Program-made: the position numbers and the translations under genes
Assembly: GCA_017654935.2 (NCBI GenBank)
Contig: CM065704.1
Location: 21,967,682 to 22,031,681 of the forward strand
Reading direction: 5' to 3'
Source: Phymorhynchus buccinoides
Taxonomy: Eukaryota; Mollusca; Gastropoda; Neogastropoda; Raphitomidae
Length of the DNA stretch: 64,000 nucleotides
Shown here: in pieces, positions 11,563 to 56,265 of the stretch
How the letters are laid out: each line of letters starts with the position of its first letter
Numbering within the stretch: the first letter of the stretch is position 1
Notes under the pieces: generated by a model
Told to the model about the DNA's origin: nothing
Seen by the model: only the letters and a program-made list of their open reading frames with translations
The model's database searches: none

Positions 11563-12814
11563 ACGATATTATTTATATAATATCACAGCACCTTGATAGA
11601 TTCTTCAAACGACAGCACAACGTACACGCACATGAAAACACACCAACAATCATGGCCCAAAATCTAACATGTCAACATTACAGCCTTTCAGAAATACAAA
11701 GAAACAAACAAACCTTTACACTTGGATACATCAAATCATTTGTTCCATCACATCAGCAAAGTCTTAAGTCCCTTCTCAACAAGATCATTGAATTTGTGTA
11801 CAGTTGTGTGTGTGTGTGAGTGCGTGCATGCGTGTGTGTGCGAGTGTGTGCATATATGCAGTGATGTACCGAAGATCGAAAAGTTTATAAAATCTTTACA
11901 ATTAAAAAACTATCTGTATTCTTATTCAAAATCTTCTTTTTCCAGGATCTTTATAATTTCAAATGCCCCAAATGGCCCTTTGGCCCAGAAGGCGCAAAAT
12001 CTCTATTTTTCTCTCTCTCTCTCTCAGATCGAAAAGTAATAGAACAAACTGTCCTGAGACAAGAGAAATCAATAGGACAATGTCCTGGCTCTTGCAGAAA
12101 TAAATAAGACAAAGCATGCTAATGCTAAGAATTGAATCAGACGTTTGTCCTGACAGGGGAGAACACAAAATGACATTTTCAAATTTAATAGGTCAATGGC
12201 ATATGACCGGGGCCTCAGGACATCACTGTGTATGAGTGTATGTGCATTTGAATGTTTGGTCTGTGTGTATGCACATGTGCATGTATGTGTGTGTACCCCT
12301 ACATACACATGCAAATCATAATTCTGCGCACATCAACACAAAATTATACTTTAAATTCTCTTTGCTTTCACAACGAGTTTCACCATAGAATGTCCATTAA
12401 GTCACAACTTAAATACTCAGCAGGATAAACTTTGGTACAAACACAAATATACGCCAGAGACATTTTTTCAAGCCAAAAGAAAAAAAATACATTCAACATT
12501 ACTTCATGCACTTTAGTTGCAACCATGAGTCTTTGATACAAAAACACCCTAATATATCTTTAGTGAATAGACCCTCATAAAGAAAGACAACAAACCTCGG
12601 AGCATTGGTATTATAAATATAAAGACGTCTTTGCTGGGAAAGTGGTCGGAAAAAACCCAACAACACAAAAACATGCAAACAAATCAAAAAACACTTCAGC
12701 TTAAGAGCACAAAATAAAATAATAGTAAACACACAAATCTTGGCTATAAATACAGTAGAAAGCACACACACACACACACAGGATGAAAACCTGAGGACAG
12801 GATGAAAAAAAGCT

Positions 12815-12876
12815 ATCAAGCTTACTCCTTTATCCTCAATAAAGATCATTTTGACTTGACTTGACTTGACTTGACA
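12815..12876 (+). repeat. Retroelement 3' tail with (TTGAC)n
   Basis: ttactcctttatcctcaata, aagatcattttgacttgact, gacttgacttgacac. Close matches at 14041-14095 and 51709-51732 also end in TTGAC and CA repeats. Such AATAAAG plus pentamer ends are typical of LINE or SINE tails. Confidence 0.65.
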
Positions 12877-13781
12877 CACACACACAACAACAAAACAAAA
12901 ACGACAACAGCATTATGATGGAATGTTAAAAATATCACACACGCATAATGTGCACAACAACAAACAAAACAAAACGAAAAGAGTGTAAATGGCACATTTA
13001 ATCACTCTTCAATTCCTTAACGATGAACATTATCTCCACCACTCACAGAAATTTAAACAAACAAATTTTTATGTCAAAGATAAGGTAATACCCTTTAAAA
13101 AAAAAAATGCTTGACACAATATTTTGATTATAATATTTGCTGTATCTGCTGTTGCCATTCGCAAGCCCTTTGAACACACATACACACCACCATTCTGAGC
13201 CGTTTTAGCAGTTAAAACACACACATAAAACACACACACATACGTACGCATGCAGAGACACAGACTTGCGTACTGACTTTTGCAGAGTTAAAGCTTTCTT
13301 TTTCATTTGTAGTTCAATTTGACACCTACTTTAATCCATATCGAGTATTCCCTGTTCTTCCCTGATGTCATAAACCTGTATACACACCGACTATCTAGCA
13401 CTCTCGTTCTCTCTCTCTTTTTCTCTCAAGCTAAATTTCATTTTCTATCCCAGTATTTGTATGGAACATAAATGATTACGATAACTAAGATACACCACAA
13501 ACCTGTCTAATTGGTGGAACAGTGGAAGACGATTAAGGTTAAGACAAGTTACTGCCCTCTATATTGACTGACCAACTGACCACAATGGGCATAGAACATG
13601 ACTGACCGCAATGAATGAAGACGGTTCCATGTCCAAACCATTTTACTGACCTCCCCTCTTTGAGGAATTAAATTTATCTCGGAGACAATTCCCCTTGTGT
13701 TAATAGCTAAATAAAGTTGGTGTGTCCAATTCCAAGACTACACATGAGTGAAAAAAACCCCAAAACTCACACATACACTGT

Positions 13782-13806
13782 AACCCCCCCCCCCCCCCCC
13801 CCCCCA
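13782..13806. repeat. Poly-C tract
   Basis: About 24 C in a row; a similar run is at 2551-2572. Confidence 0.9.
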
Positions 13807-13941
13807 ACTTAACTAAAACAAATAAACAAACAGATAAACAAAACAACCCAACAGCCAGCTGATGGTGTCAAACATAACAAAAGTTATAATTTTACGTGCC
13901 CTTTTCTATCTAATCTTATTTTCAAAAAAACACAGGTACAG

Positions 13942-13942
<1 letters not shown>

Positions 13943-13973
<31 letters not shown>

Positions 13974-14137
13974 TCGGTGACTCTCTCCCTCTCACACACA
14001 CACATGTACATTCACACACTCTCACACATGAAAAAACCCTGTCAAGCTTATTCCTTTATCCTCAATAAAGATAATTTAGACATGACTTTTTTGACACACA
14101 CACACACTCGTAAACTTAAATACACACACCACACATG

Positions 14138-14174
<37 letters not shown>

Positions 14175-14175
14175 T
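13943..14175. repeat. CA repeat cluster
   Basis: (CA)n at 13943-13973 and about 14140-14173, with shorter CA tracts between, surrounding the retroelement tail at 14035-14100. Confidence 0.92.
14035..14100 (+). repeat. Retroelement 3' tail, second copy
   Basis: gtcaagcttattcctttatc, ctcaataaagataatttaga matches 12815-12876 and is flanked by CA repeats. Confidence 0.65.
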
Positions 14176-14369
14176 TCTCCCTCAATACCTCTTCCTTGAG
14201 AGATTAAAACTAAAAGCACATGTGGAACACACACATGCATGCACAGTCAAGTGTACGCATAGAATATATGATTTCAATCTTTCTTATTAACATAGACAGC
14301 ACACACTCACAACCTCAAGTGCCCACTTAAGATGTATTAATGTACATAAATGTTCCTTATAAACATACA

Positions 14370-14985
14370 CAGACCACAAACACACAGAGACTCAAATGTA
14401 CGCATAAGGTGTATCAACCCAGTAATCTTCTCCTAACATACATGGACCACACAAACACACAGAGACTCAAATGTACGCATAAGGTGTATCAACCCAGTAA
14501 TCTTCTCCTAACATACATGGACCACACAAACACACAGAGACTCAAATGTACGCATAAGGTGTATCAAGCCAGTAATCTTCTCCTAACATACATGGACCAC
14601 ACAAACACACAGAGACTCAAATGTACGCATAAGGTGTATCAAGCCAGTAATCTTCTCCTAACATACATGGACCACACAAACACACAGAGACTCAAATGTA
14701 CGCATAAGGTGTATCAACCCAGTAATCTTCTCCTAACATACATGGACCACACAAACACACAGAGACTCAAATGTACGCATAAGGTGTATCAAGCCAGTAA
14801 TCTTCTCCTAACATACATGGACCACACAAACACACAGAGACTCAAATGTACGCATAAGGTGTATCAAGCCAGTAATCTTCTCCTAACATACATGGACCAC
14901 ACAAACACACAGAGACTCAAATGTACGCATAAGGTGTATCAACCCAGTAATCTTCTCCTAACATACATGGACCACACAAGCACTT
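14370..14985. repeat. 75-bp minisatellite, 8 copies
   Basis: The unit contains cacacagagactcaaatgta and cgcataaggtgtatcaaccc. The exact 75-bp period (25 codons) keeps a plus-strand frame open, but the peptide (TNTQRLKCTHKVYQ...) is low-complexity and no gene structure is visible. Confidence 0.95.
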
Positions 14986-15282
14986 ATACACACACAGTCT
15001 CAAATGTTCGTGTAACATACATGAAAGTTAATATCCCAAAGCCACGAACACGTAACCAAAATCATGAAGAAACATGAAGAAACGGGAGCAATATAAAGCT
15101 TCATTGAATACAACTGAAAACATGGGCATTGCACTGAAGATGAAAACAAGTGGGCTGTTGATGGGTTGCTTCATATTGTCAAGTTTGTTCACAACAAGTC
15201 TGGAATGAAAACAATAAACAGAAGACAGAAAGAAAGAGTGTTGGAGACAAACAGAACAAAACCGCATAAAACAAAAACACTT

Positions 15283-15450
15283 AAACAAATTCCTCCGAAG
15301 TCGAAGTGTGGCTGTCCACGTGGAGGGGTAATAAAAAATGGTCGCACACGTAATGTTCTCATCCGCAGCTGATGCACTTGTACCATAGTGTTCAAGTGCT
15401 TCAGCTGTTGGGATGATCCCTGGAGTCTTTTAGCCAGGGTAAGCCAACCA
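15283..15450 (-). repeat. SINE-like dispersed repeat R3, copy 2
   Basis: cctccgaagtcgaagtgtgg, gcacacgtaatgttctcatc and gttgggatgatccctggagt are reverse matches to 815-965. Confidence 0.75.
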
Positions 15451-15479
15451 ACCAACCCAAACAAATATCAGAATGTACC

Positions 15480-16312
15480 AAAGATCTGAAATGGAAAGAG
15501 AAAGAGAGAAAGAGGGAGAGAGAGAAAGAGGGAGAGAGAGAAAGAAAGACAGAAAGAAAGAGAGACAGAGGGGGAGAGGGACAGAGAGGAGATACAGTAA
15601 GGAATTGGTTGGTATGTATTTTCTAGAGAGAAAGAAAGACAAAGAAAGAAAGAGACAGAGGGGGAGAGGGACAGAGAGAGACAGAGAGGAGATACAGTAA
15701 GGAATTGGTTGGTATGTATTTTCTAGAGAAGGAAAGACAGAAAGAAAGAGAGACAGAGGGGGAGAGGGACAGAGAGAGAGATAGAGGAGATACAGAAAGG
15801 AATTGGTTGGTATGTATTTTCTAGAGAGAAAGAAAGACAGAAAGAAAGAGAGACAGAGGGGGAGAGGGACAGAGAGAGAGATAGAGGAGATACAGTAAGG
15901 AATTGGTTGGTATGTATTTTCTAGAGAAGGAAAGACAGAAAGAAAGAGAGACAGAGGGGGAGAGGGACAGAGATAGAGATAGAGGAGATACAGAAAGGAA
16001 TTGGTTGGTATGTATTTTCTAGAGAGAAAGAAAGACAGAAAGAAAGAGAGACAGAGGGGGAGAGGGACACAGAGAGACAGAGAGGAGATACAGTAAGGAA
16101 TTGGTTGGTATGTATTTTCTAGAGAGAAAGACAGAAAGAAAGAGAGACAGAGGGGGAGAGGGACACAGAGAGAGAGAGAGGAGATACAGTAAGGAATTGG
16201 TTGGTATGTATTTTCTAGAGAGAAAGACAGAAAGAAAGAGAGACAGAGGGGGAGAGGGACAGAGATAGAGGAGATACAGTAAGGAATTGGTTGGTATGTA
16301 TTTTCTAGTCAC
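15480..16312. repeat. 90-100-bp purine-rich minisatellite, about 8 copies
   Basis: gatacagtaaggaattggtt recurs at 15591, 15691, 15789, 15889, 15987, 16087, 16183 and 16273, each followed by ttggtatgtattttctagag and a GA/GAAA tract. Confidence 0.95.
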
Positions 16313-16317
16313 AGAGA

Positions 16318-16440
16318 CAGTTCCTTTGTTGTCACTGGAGTTTTTAACGTGTGCAAAGCGCATGAACAAATGGGACCTAATTTTCTGTCGTCTCATCTGA
16401 AAGACGTAGTGTTCAGACCATAAGGTCTAGCAGAGAGCGA
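16318..16440 (-). repeat. SINE-like repeat R4, partial copy
   Basis: gtcgtctcatctgaaagacg and gttcagaccataaggtctag match the longer copy at 32335-32755. The tRNA-like head is missing here. Confidence 0.78.
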
Positions 16441-16764
16441 GCGGATCTGTTTTTCCACTGTTGTTGCTAGGAACAATGCCGGGTTTGCTGCTTACATGGG
16501 TGCTCCTGGGAAATAAAAAATATCCTGCAAAGCAGGGGTCCAGGGGCCGCCTAGGCCCCGGTGGAGTGCAGGGACAGCGCCCCTCCTGCAATGCGCCCTG
16601 GAAGCTGAAGGGAAACAACAGTTGCCAATGACAGGCTCTCGTTGCACTTTCACTTCTGGCTAAACTTCATGACCTCTATAACCAGCAAAATGCATCTTCT
16701 CAAATGTTCATAATGCGGCGACGCCAGCTCCAGGCAATAAAATAATCCTGAAAGCAGGAGCATC

Positions 16765-16822
16765 CATGTGCTTATGAGGCAAATGCTTTACCTCTGAGCT
16801 ACTCTTCCACCAAAGCATGAAA
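16765..16822 (-). pseudogene. tRNA-like fragment
   Basis: On the minus strand gtagctcagaggtaaagcat and tgcctcataagca resemble a tRNA D-arm and anticodon arm (CAT), but no GGTTCGA box B follows. Probably a degraded tRNA or SINE head. Confidence 0.5.
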
Positions 16823-16917
16823 AGCATTTAGGACAATGTTTACTGCGGGGTCTTTGGGTTAACCCTTTGCTCTGTGCCCATTTCACCTGCAGGCCGCACT
16901 CCCAGTTCACAGAGGGA

Positions 16918-17062
16918 GCTACCCTATTTTATGGACTACAAAGCGCACCTGATTATAAGGCGCATATCCCAAATTTAACACAGTATTCAGATTTTGTTAC
17001 TCTATTTTCTTACTATATTATCAGTCACGTTATAAAGGTCACAGTCTGGGGGGGAAAGTATT
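16918..17062. mobile_element. Short foldback MITE, truncated copy
   Basis: Matches the left two thirds of 51866-52021 (ctacaaagcgcacctgatta, ctattttcttactatattat). The right terminal repeat is lost. Confidence 0.75.
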
Positions 17063-17812
17063 GCCTTAAAAACTTACAAAAACTGATTATGAAACGTTTC
17101 AAAATGTTTTAAAATTGCATTTAGCAATTAATTCTGACACAAACAGCTTCAGAATAAGCTTTCTCTACTCATTAACAGTTCTTAGGTTTGATAGGGAAAG
17201 TAAATGGAGGTCTGTGCCCAATAATTTGTCGGGCATGGGCGGAATGAGTTAATTACGCTGTAGGTTTTCATGGAGCTAGTGCTTGTCCCTTCTGAGAAAA
17301 TCTCATCAAAGTTTACTATTACGGTATTAGTCTTAGATACAAATCCACACGGAGAGATACACACACAGACCACCACCCCCACACTCACTCACTGAAAGAC
17401 CATGAATGCACAGACTCATTTACACATAGTCAAAGTGAGCTCCTGAATTCACAAAGCTGAAGCTTGCACAGAGAAAAAGACTGAAAGAAGAAACATCAAA
17501 ATATGCAACACCCCCCCCCCCTCCCCCAAAAAAAGTTGAAACCACCAGACAATGGAATATTCCAGGCATGACGAAGGTTCGGGTAAACAAAAATAAAAAT
17601 CTGAGCATTCACATCACCAGATAAATAAATTAGAAACAGTGGTAATATTCACATTTCTTCCCCCTGTACTCTTCAATGCAAAAGATGCAAAGTGGCTTTC
17701 TCCGAAAGGGGAGGAAAGTACAGTCCAGACGCTTCCAAGCCTTTACAACAGAAGAGTTCACATGGAAGAACTATGACTACTACCGAGACAGCTTTCAACT
17801 ATCTAGCCCTGA

Positions 17813-17895
17813 AAACCAACCTTCCAACCAGGCAATGGCTGGAGCACACTCGCGCATCAATCTTGAGACCCTGTTGCCTAGTTGTCTTTTTCAAC
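17813..17895 (-). repeat. Dispersed repeat R7, copy 1
   Basis: Reverse complement reads aaagacaactaggcaacagg, gtctcaagattgatgcgcga, gtgtgctccagcca, matching 42955-43025. Confidence 0.75.
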
Positions 17896-17999
17896 AGTAG
17901 AACTGATCAGGATGTGGCGATGATCTTTGTCTCTATGCAGTGTTAATGTTGATGCACATATGTGAGACTATCACTCTCAAAACCGCCTTGTGTCGCACT

Positions 18000-18200
18000 G
18001 GGTTTCAGACCAATACATCACTAAACCTGACAAATTTCCAACAGACGCAGCTTTTCAAACATGTTAGAAAATTATGAAGAGAGACCCCTAGAATATCCAT
18101 GTGACCCATTAAAATTCTGAGACCTATTTTGAGCGGTGATTCTGACCCCTGATATCGAACTTAGAATTAACACTGCTATGGTCAAACTGGGCCTACTTTC
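18000..18200 (+). repeat. Dispersed repeat R8, copy 1
   Basis: Shares gaagagagacccctagaata and a series of diverged blocks (gcggtgattctgacccctga, agaattaacact) with 36515-36720. Confidence 0.6.
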
Positions 18201-18299
18201 TCATCGCCCATTCCCAGGAAAACTTCAACGCTGGAAGAGACCACTCAACAACAGTGTCCAGATTCCTACGCCCCTGATCCCCTGCTCTGCAGCCCGCTG

Positions 18300-51682
<33,383 letters not shown>

Positions 51683-51865
51683 CTGATGTACACACACACA
51701 CACACACATAAAGATAATTTTGACTTGACACACATACTCATTAGCTCATTGAAAACAGATGGCAGAAAATTCTACACCCAGTTATTTCACCTCCCTAAAG
51801 CGTCCCCATTCCTTCATAGACCAAGCTGTTCACAATGGGCTCACATGGCCGTCACATGCCAATTA

Positions 51866-52021
51866 GTGCCATATTTTTCTGACTACAAGGCGCACCCCCA
51901 AAATTAGACACCAAATTCAGATTTTGTTCTATTTTCTTACTATATTATTAGTCACATTATAAGGCGCAGGGGTCTCAGTCTTGGAAAAAAATATCACCTT
52001 ATAGTCCAAAGAATATGGTAC
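51866..52021. mobile_element. Short foldback MITE, complete copy
   Basis: Ends gtgccatatttttctgacta and tagtccaaagaatatggtac are imperfect inverted repeats of about 28 bp, with internal ataaggcgca. A partial relative lies at 16918-17062. Confidence 0.8.
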
Positions 52022-52325
52022 ATCCCTTTGCATCTCCCTAACATCCTAAAACTCTAGGGAAAATCAAACACTAACTCTGGGGAAACTCTAGGGAAATGCA
52101 AAGAACAGTAACTCTGGAGATGGCGTCCCATCCCATACAATGTCATCACTGATGGATGGATAAATTGCTATAGACTCTGTCGTCTTTACTTGGATAAAGG
52201 TGCCAAATGCATTCATCTGCCACATCTTTCACTTAAATCATGGACTTTTTTTTTTTAAAGCACAGAAGTATACATTTTCATATTTTGTTAATAAGGAACA
52301 AAGCGATTTGTGCAATCAAAACAAA

Positions 52326-52825
52326 NNNNNNNNNNNNNNNNNNNNNNNNNNNNNNNNNNNNNNNNNNNNNNNNNNNNNNNNNNNNNNNNNNNNNNNNNNN
52401 NNNNNNNNNNNNNNNNNNNNNNNNNNNNNNNNNNNNNNNNNNNNNNNNNNNNNNNNNNNNNNNNNNNNNNNNNNNNNNNNNNNNNNNNNNNNNNNNNNNN
52501 NNNNNNNNNNNNNNNNNNNNNNNNNNNNNNNNNNNNNNNNNNNNNNNNNNNNNNNNNNNNNNNNNNNNNNNNNNNNNNNNNNNNNNNNNNNNNNNNNNNN
52601 NNNNNNNNNNNNNNNNNNNNNNNNNNNNNNNNNNNNNNNNNNNNNNNNNNNNNNNNNNNNNNNNNNNNNNNNNNNNNNNNNNNNNNNNNNNNNNNNNNNN
52701 NNNNNNNNNNNNNNNNNNNNNNNNNNNNNNNNNNNNNNNNNNNNNNNNNNNNNNNNNNNNNNNNNNNNNNNNNNNNNNNNNNNNNNNNNNNNNNNNNNNN
52801 NNNNNNNNNNNNNNNNNNNNNNNNN
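52326..52825. other. Assembly gap of exactly 500 N
   Basis: The round number suggests a scaffold gap of unknown length. Both neighbouring genes lack their 5' exons on the side facing it. Confidence 0.98.
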
Positions 52826-52988
52826 AAACAGTAATGTGTTTGTGTAATGTGTGTGTGTGGTGGGGGGGGGGGGGGTGCATAGATAGTGGCATTTTGCATT
52901 TGATCCTGCTGTTTATGCAGTTCCCTGAGAAGTTATAATAGGTTGAGTCCCAATTAGCTATTGAAGTAGAATTCCTTTCCTTTATATT

Positions 52989-53200
52989 GGCCACTGCAAC
53001 AACCACCTTTTGCTAAAGTGAATACCCTTGGTAGATGTTTGAGTACTGACCAAACTAGGGAATAACTCTCATCAATAACCCTATTTGAGGCCACTAAATG
53101 GCTGCCTTTTGCAAGAGTGAATGCCCTTTTGGATACTGACCAACAAGGGTTCACTCTCGCTGTTAAGGGCGTTAATAACCCTAGTTACAGTGGCCAATAG
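52989..53200. repeat. Diverged ~100-bp tandem duplication
   Basis: ggccact...gccttttgc.agagtgaat.ccctt starts at 52989 and 53089, with a third start at 53192. Confidence 0.75.
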
Positions 53201-53628
53201 GCAAACACAAACAGTTAAAGTCTTGTTACCCTCTCGTCTTCTTTTGCCATTCTGTTTATGGAAGTAACTACCATAGGATTTTCGATAGCGTGCCTTAATT
53301 ATCATGTGTTTTTGTAATTACCTTGATGATTTTTTGTTCAGTGCTATCATCAACAGACTGTTGTGCTTTAGACATTATAGTCTAACATACAATGTTGTTG
53401 TTTTATGTTTCAGCATCATGCTGGCTATGCTTGATGTATCCTTGTCATGATGGGACGGATCATGTTTGCATGCTGTCAACTTATATTTGTTCCAAGAAAT
53501 GTTTGTTTCGTCTTGGGGTTTTTTCATCTTGGTGTCACATTTACAAAATACGAAGAAGCACATGATTAGATGAAGGCAAAACACTGCACTTGGAATAAGA
53601 GACATATATAGGTGAATATTCATCTTAA

Positions 53629-53874
53629 AGGGGACGTTAAGTTTGGAAGTGAATGTGCCTGAAATTGCTCCGTATAGTTAGAAGATAATTGTCGCTCACG
53701 TTTTTTGGCATAAGTATGCTTCAGTAGTTAATAATTTAATTTCAAAGAATTAAATTTTCGACTCCATGGGGACAGCCATATTCCTGGTTTTTAGCCCACT
53801 TAAGAGTACATGCCCCCTGAATATGACGTCACGGTCACCCCTTAGTAGTGCCCATACAGTAAGCCTATAGCCCT

Positions 53875-53948
<74 letters not shown>

Positions 53949-53963
53949 ATGATTAGATAGAGA

Positions 53964-54028
<65 letters not shown>

Positions 54029-54398
54029 TAGCACCAGACCATACTTGAACCCTTAAGTACAATTAATTAAGAGCCTCTCAACCTTCCTTCTTTTCTTTAC
54101 CTGGTCAGTGTGTAACTGGTCAGTATGTTGCTATTGAGTGAAGTGAGCCTTTGTTCCTGATTTTATCTTAGTACAGTACATTGAGCTTTAGGCCTACATG
54201 GCATTAGTCTCTGTTGGGGTGATGGTGATGTCACAATGTGGTGTAACATGGCGGCCTTCTCAAACCTTCAATCTGGCCCTTTTCAATGGCGTTTTTACGT
54301 TTATTTTAACTTAAATCAAATTTTTATGTGCAGGTAGAAGCCCATTTATTTATAATCTTGCAATAGAGATCAACTTCCATTCGAACTTAACGTTCCCT
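53629..54398. mobile_element. TTAA-flanked foldback element (piggyBac/Kolobok-type MITE)
   Basis: Terminal repeats aggggacgttaagttt and gaacttaacgttccct are inverted. TTAA sits exactly at both edges (53625-53628, 54399-54402). (GT)n at 53879-53945 and (GA)n at 53969-54021 lie inside. No coding capacity. Confidence 0.85.
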
Positions 54399-54804
54399 TT
54401 AAGCCTTAATTGTGATCACTGTCATCATATTCTTTATTATCAAGTACAAAAATAGACTAGAATGAATTACCGGGTAAACTGTGAAATTTGATGTATAACT
54501 ATAAGCCCAGTTCATTGTTTGAAAGAGTAGTGTTTATTTGAGAATATATTAGTGTGCGTGGACATGTGCATGTTTGTGAGTGAGTGTGTGTGTGTATGCA
54601 TGTGTGTGTGTGTGTGTGTGTGGATATAAATATAAATCATACACAGTGTGAATTTGTGTTGGTGTATGTGTGTGTCTGTAGATGCGGCACACATGCACAT
54701 ATGCTCTTGTATTTTGTATGCATTCTGTGCGTTTTGCTTCAAATGCTTTGGGTTCCTCTCCCCCCCCCCCCCCCATTTATTATTGTTCCTTACCGTGGCG
54801 TCAG

Positions 54805-54955
54805 CGCTCTAAAGACGGGTTCATGCAGTACCCAGAGTTCATGGAGCTGCAGCAGTGTCTGATCGCCTGGCACAAGGTCTTCAGGCAGCACGACTGCGAC
54901 AACTCTGGGTTCATGGACGCCAGGGAAATCAACACCGTCATACACAAGCTCTTTG
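54805..54955 (+). CDS. Penta-EF-hand exon: EF2 end and EF3
   Basis: 151 nt, phase 0 to 1, acceptor ggcgtcag after a long poly-C/T tract (from 54759) and donor gtgagg. It holds a full 12-residue EF loop with D, D, S and E at the ligand positions, so calcium binding by EF3 is expected. A 207-bp foldback element starts 13 nt beyond the donor. Confidence 0.9.
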
Positions 54956-56225
54956 GTGAGGGGCTTACGGGCCTGCCACACTACATACCATTCGCTGTCA
55001 GTGCGATGCCATTGTGATGATGCGAGTCGTGATTCACACGAAAATCTTCCGTCTAAAAATAATTCTACTACTTTCGCTCTATATGCTCGAGTAGAGCCAA
55101 TACATGATTTTCACGTGAATCATGACTCACAATGGCATCGCATCGACAGAGAATCGTATGTAGTGTAGCAGGCCCTTTAGTGTTCTGGGTGTGTGTGGTG
55201 TACCAGGGGTGGATTCTGCTGTTGATGAAAGGGGGGGGGGGGAGAGAGGGTTCCCTAGGGGTGGATTCTGCTGTTGATGAAAGGGGGGGGGGGGGGGGGG
55301 GGGGAGAGGGTTCCCTAGGGGTGGATTTCTGCTGTTGATGAAAGGGGAGGGGGGGGGGAGAGGGTTCCCTAGGGGTGGATTTGCTGCTGTTGATGAAAGG
55401 GGAGGGGGGGGGGAGAGGGTTCCCTAGGGGTGGATTCTGCTGTTGATGAAAGGGGAGGGGGGGGGGGGGGGGAAGAGGGTTTCCCTAGGGGTGGATTCTG
55501 CTGTTGATGAAAGGGGGGGGGGGGGGGGGGAGAGGGTTCCCTAGGGGTGGATTCTGCTGTTGATGAAAGGGGAGGGGGGGGGGGGGAGAGGGTTCCCTAG
55601 GGGTGGATTCTGCTGTTGATGAAAGGGGAGGGGGGGAGAGGGTTCCCTAGGGGTGGATTCTGCTGTTGATGAAAGGGGAGGGGGGGAAGAGGGTTCCCTA
55701 GGGGTGGATTCTGCTGTTGATGAAAGGGGGGGGGGGGGGGGGAAGAGGGTTCCCTAGGGGTGGATTCTGCTGTTGATGAAAGGGGGGGGGGGGGGGGGGG
55801 GGGAAGAGGGTTCCCTAGGGGTGGATTCTGCTGTTGATGAAAGGGGAGGGGGGGAGAGGGTTCCCTAGGGGTGGATTCTGCTGTTGATGAAAGGGGAGGG
55901 GGGGGGGGGGGGGGGGAGAGGGTTCCAGTAGATTTTTAAAAAAAAGTATGGTTTCAAAATATGGCTGAGGATGAACGATACAGTGTTTGTGTGTGTATGT
56001 GTAGTTTTCCTATTTTAGGTAGTCGAGGTAGGGGGTCCATGCACCGAGGAAACACCCTATAATTTGCCCCTGTGGTGGTGGATGAGGGTGGTTGTGTGTA
56101 TGTGTGTCAGGGAGGGGAGGTTAGTTGTCACTTGGGGGGGGGGAGGAAAGTGTGGAGGTGGGATGTGGGGAGAGAGTGTGTGTGTGTGTCCATCTGCCTG
56201 TATGTCTGTGTGATGGTGGATGGGT

Positions 56226-56265
<40 letters not shown>

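Larger units (their letters stand above)
8480..18299 (-). other. Downstream region of SNX13, possibly partly 3'UTR
   Basis: Apart from the hairpins, arrays, SINE copies and microsatellites listed, this is AT-rich sequence without recognisable coding exons. Long 3'UTRs are common in SNX13 genes (family knowledge), but the true 3' end cannot be set from sequence alone. Confidence 0.4.

Noticed and set aside
11580..11603. miR-2-like string tatcacagc...
   Set aside because: Only nine bases match the miR-2 start and no pairing arm is found within about 80 nt.
14340..15077. 245-codon repetitive frame as a secreted repeat protein
   Set aside because: No signal peptide, no homology, and the frame depends entirely on the 75-bp period.
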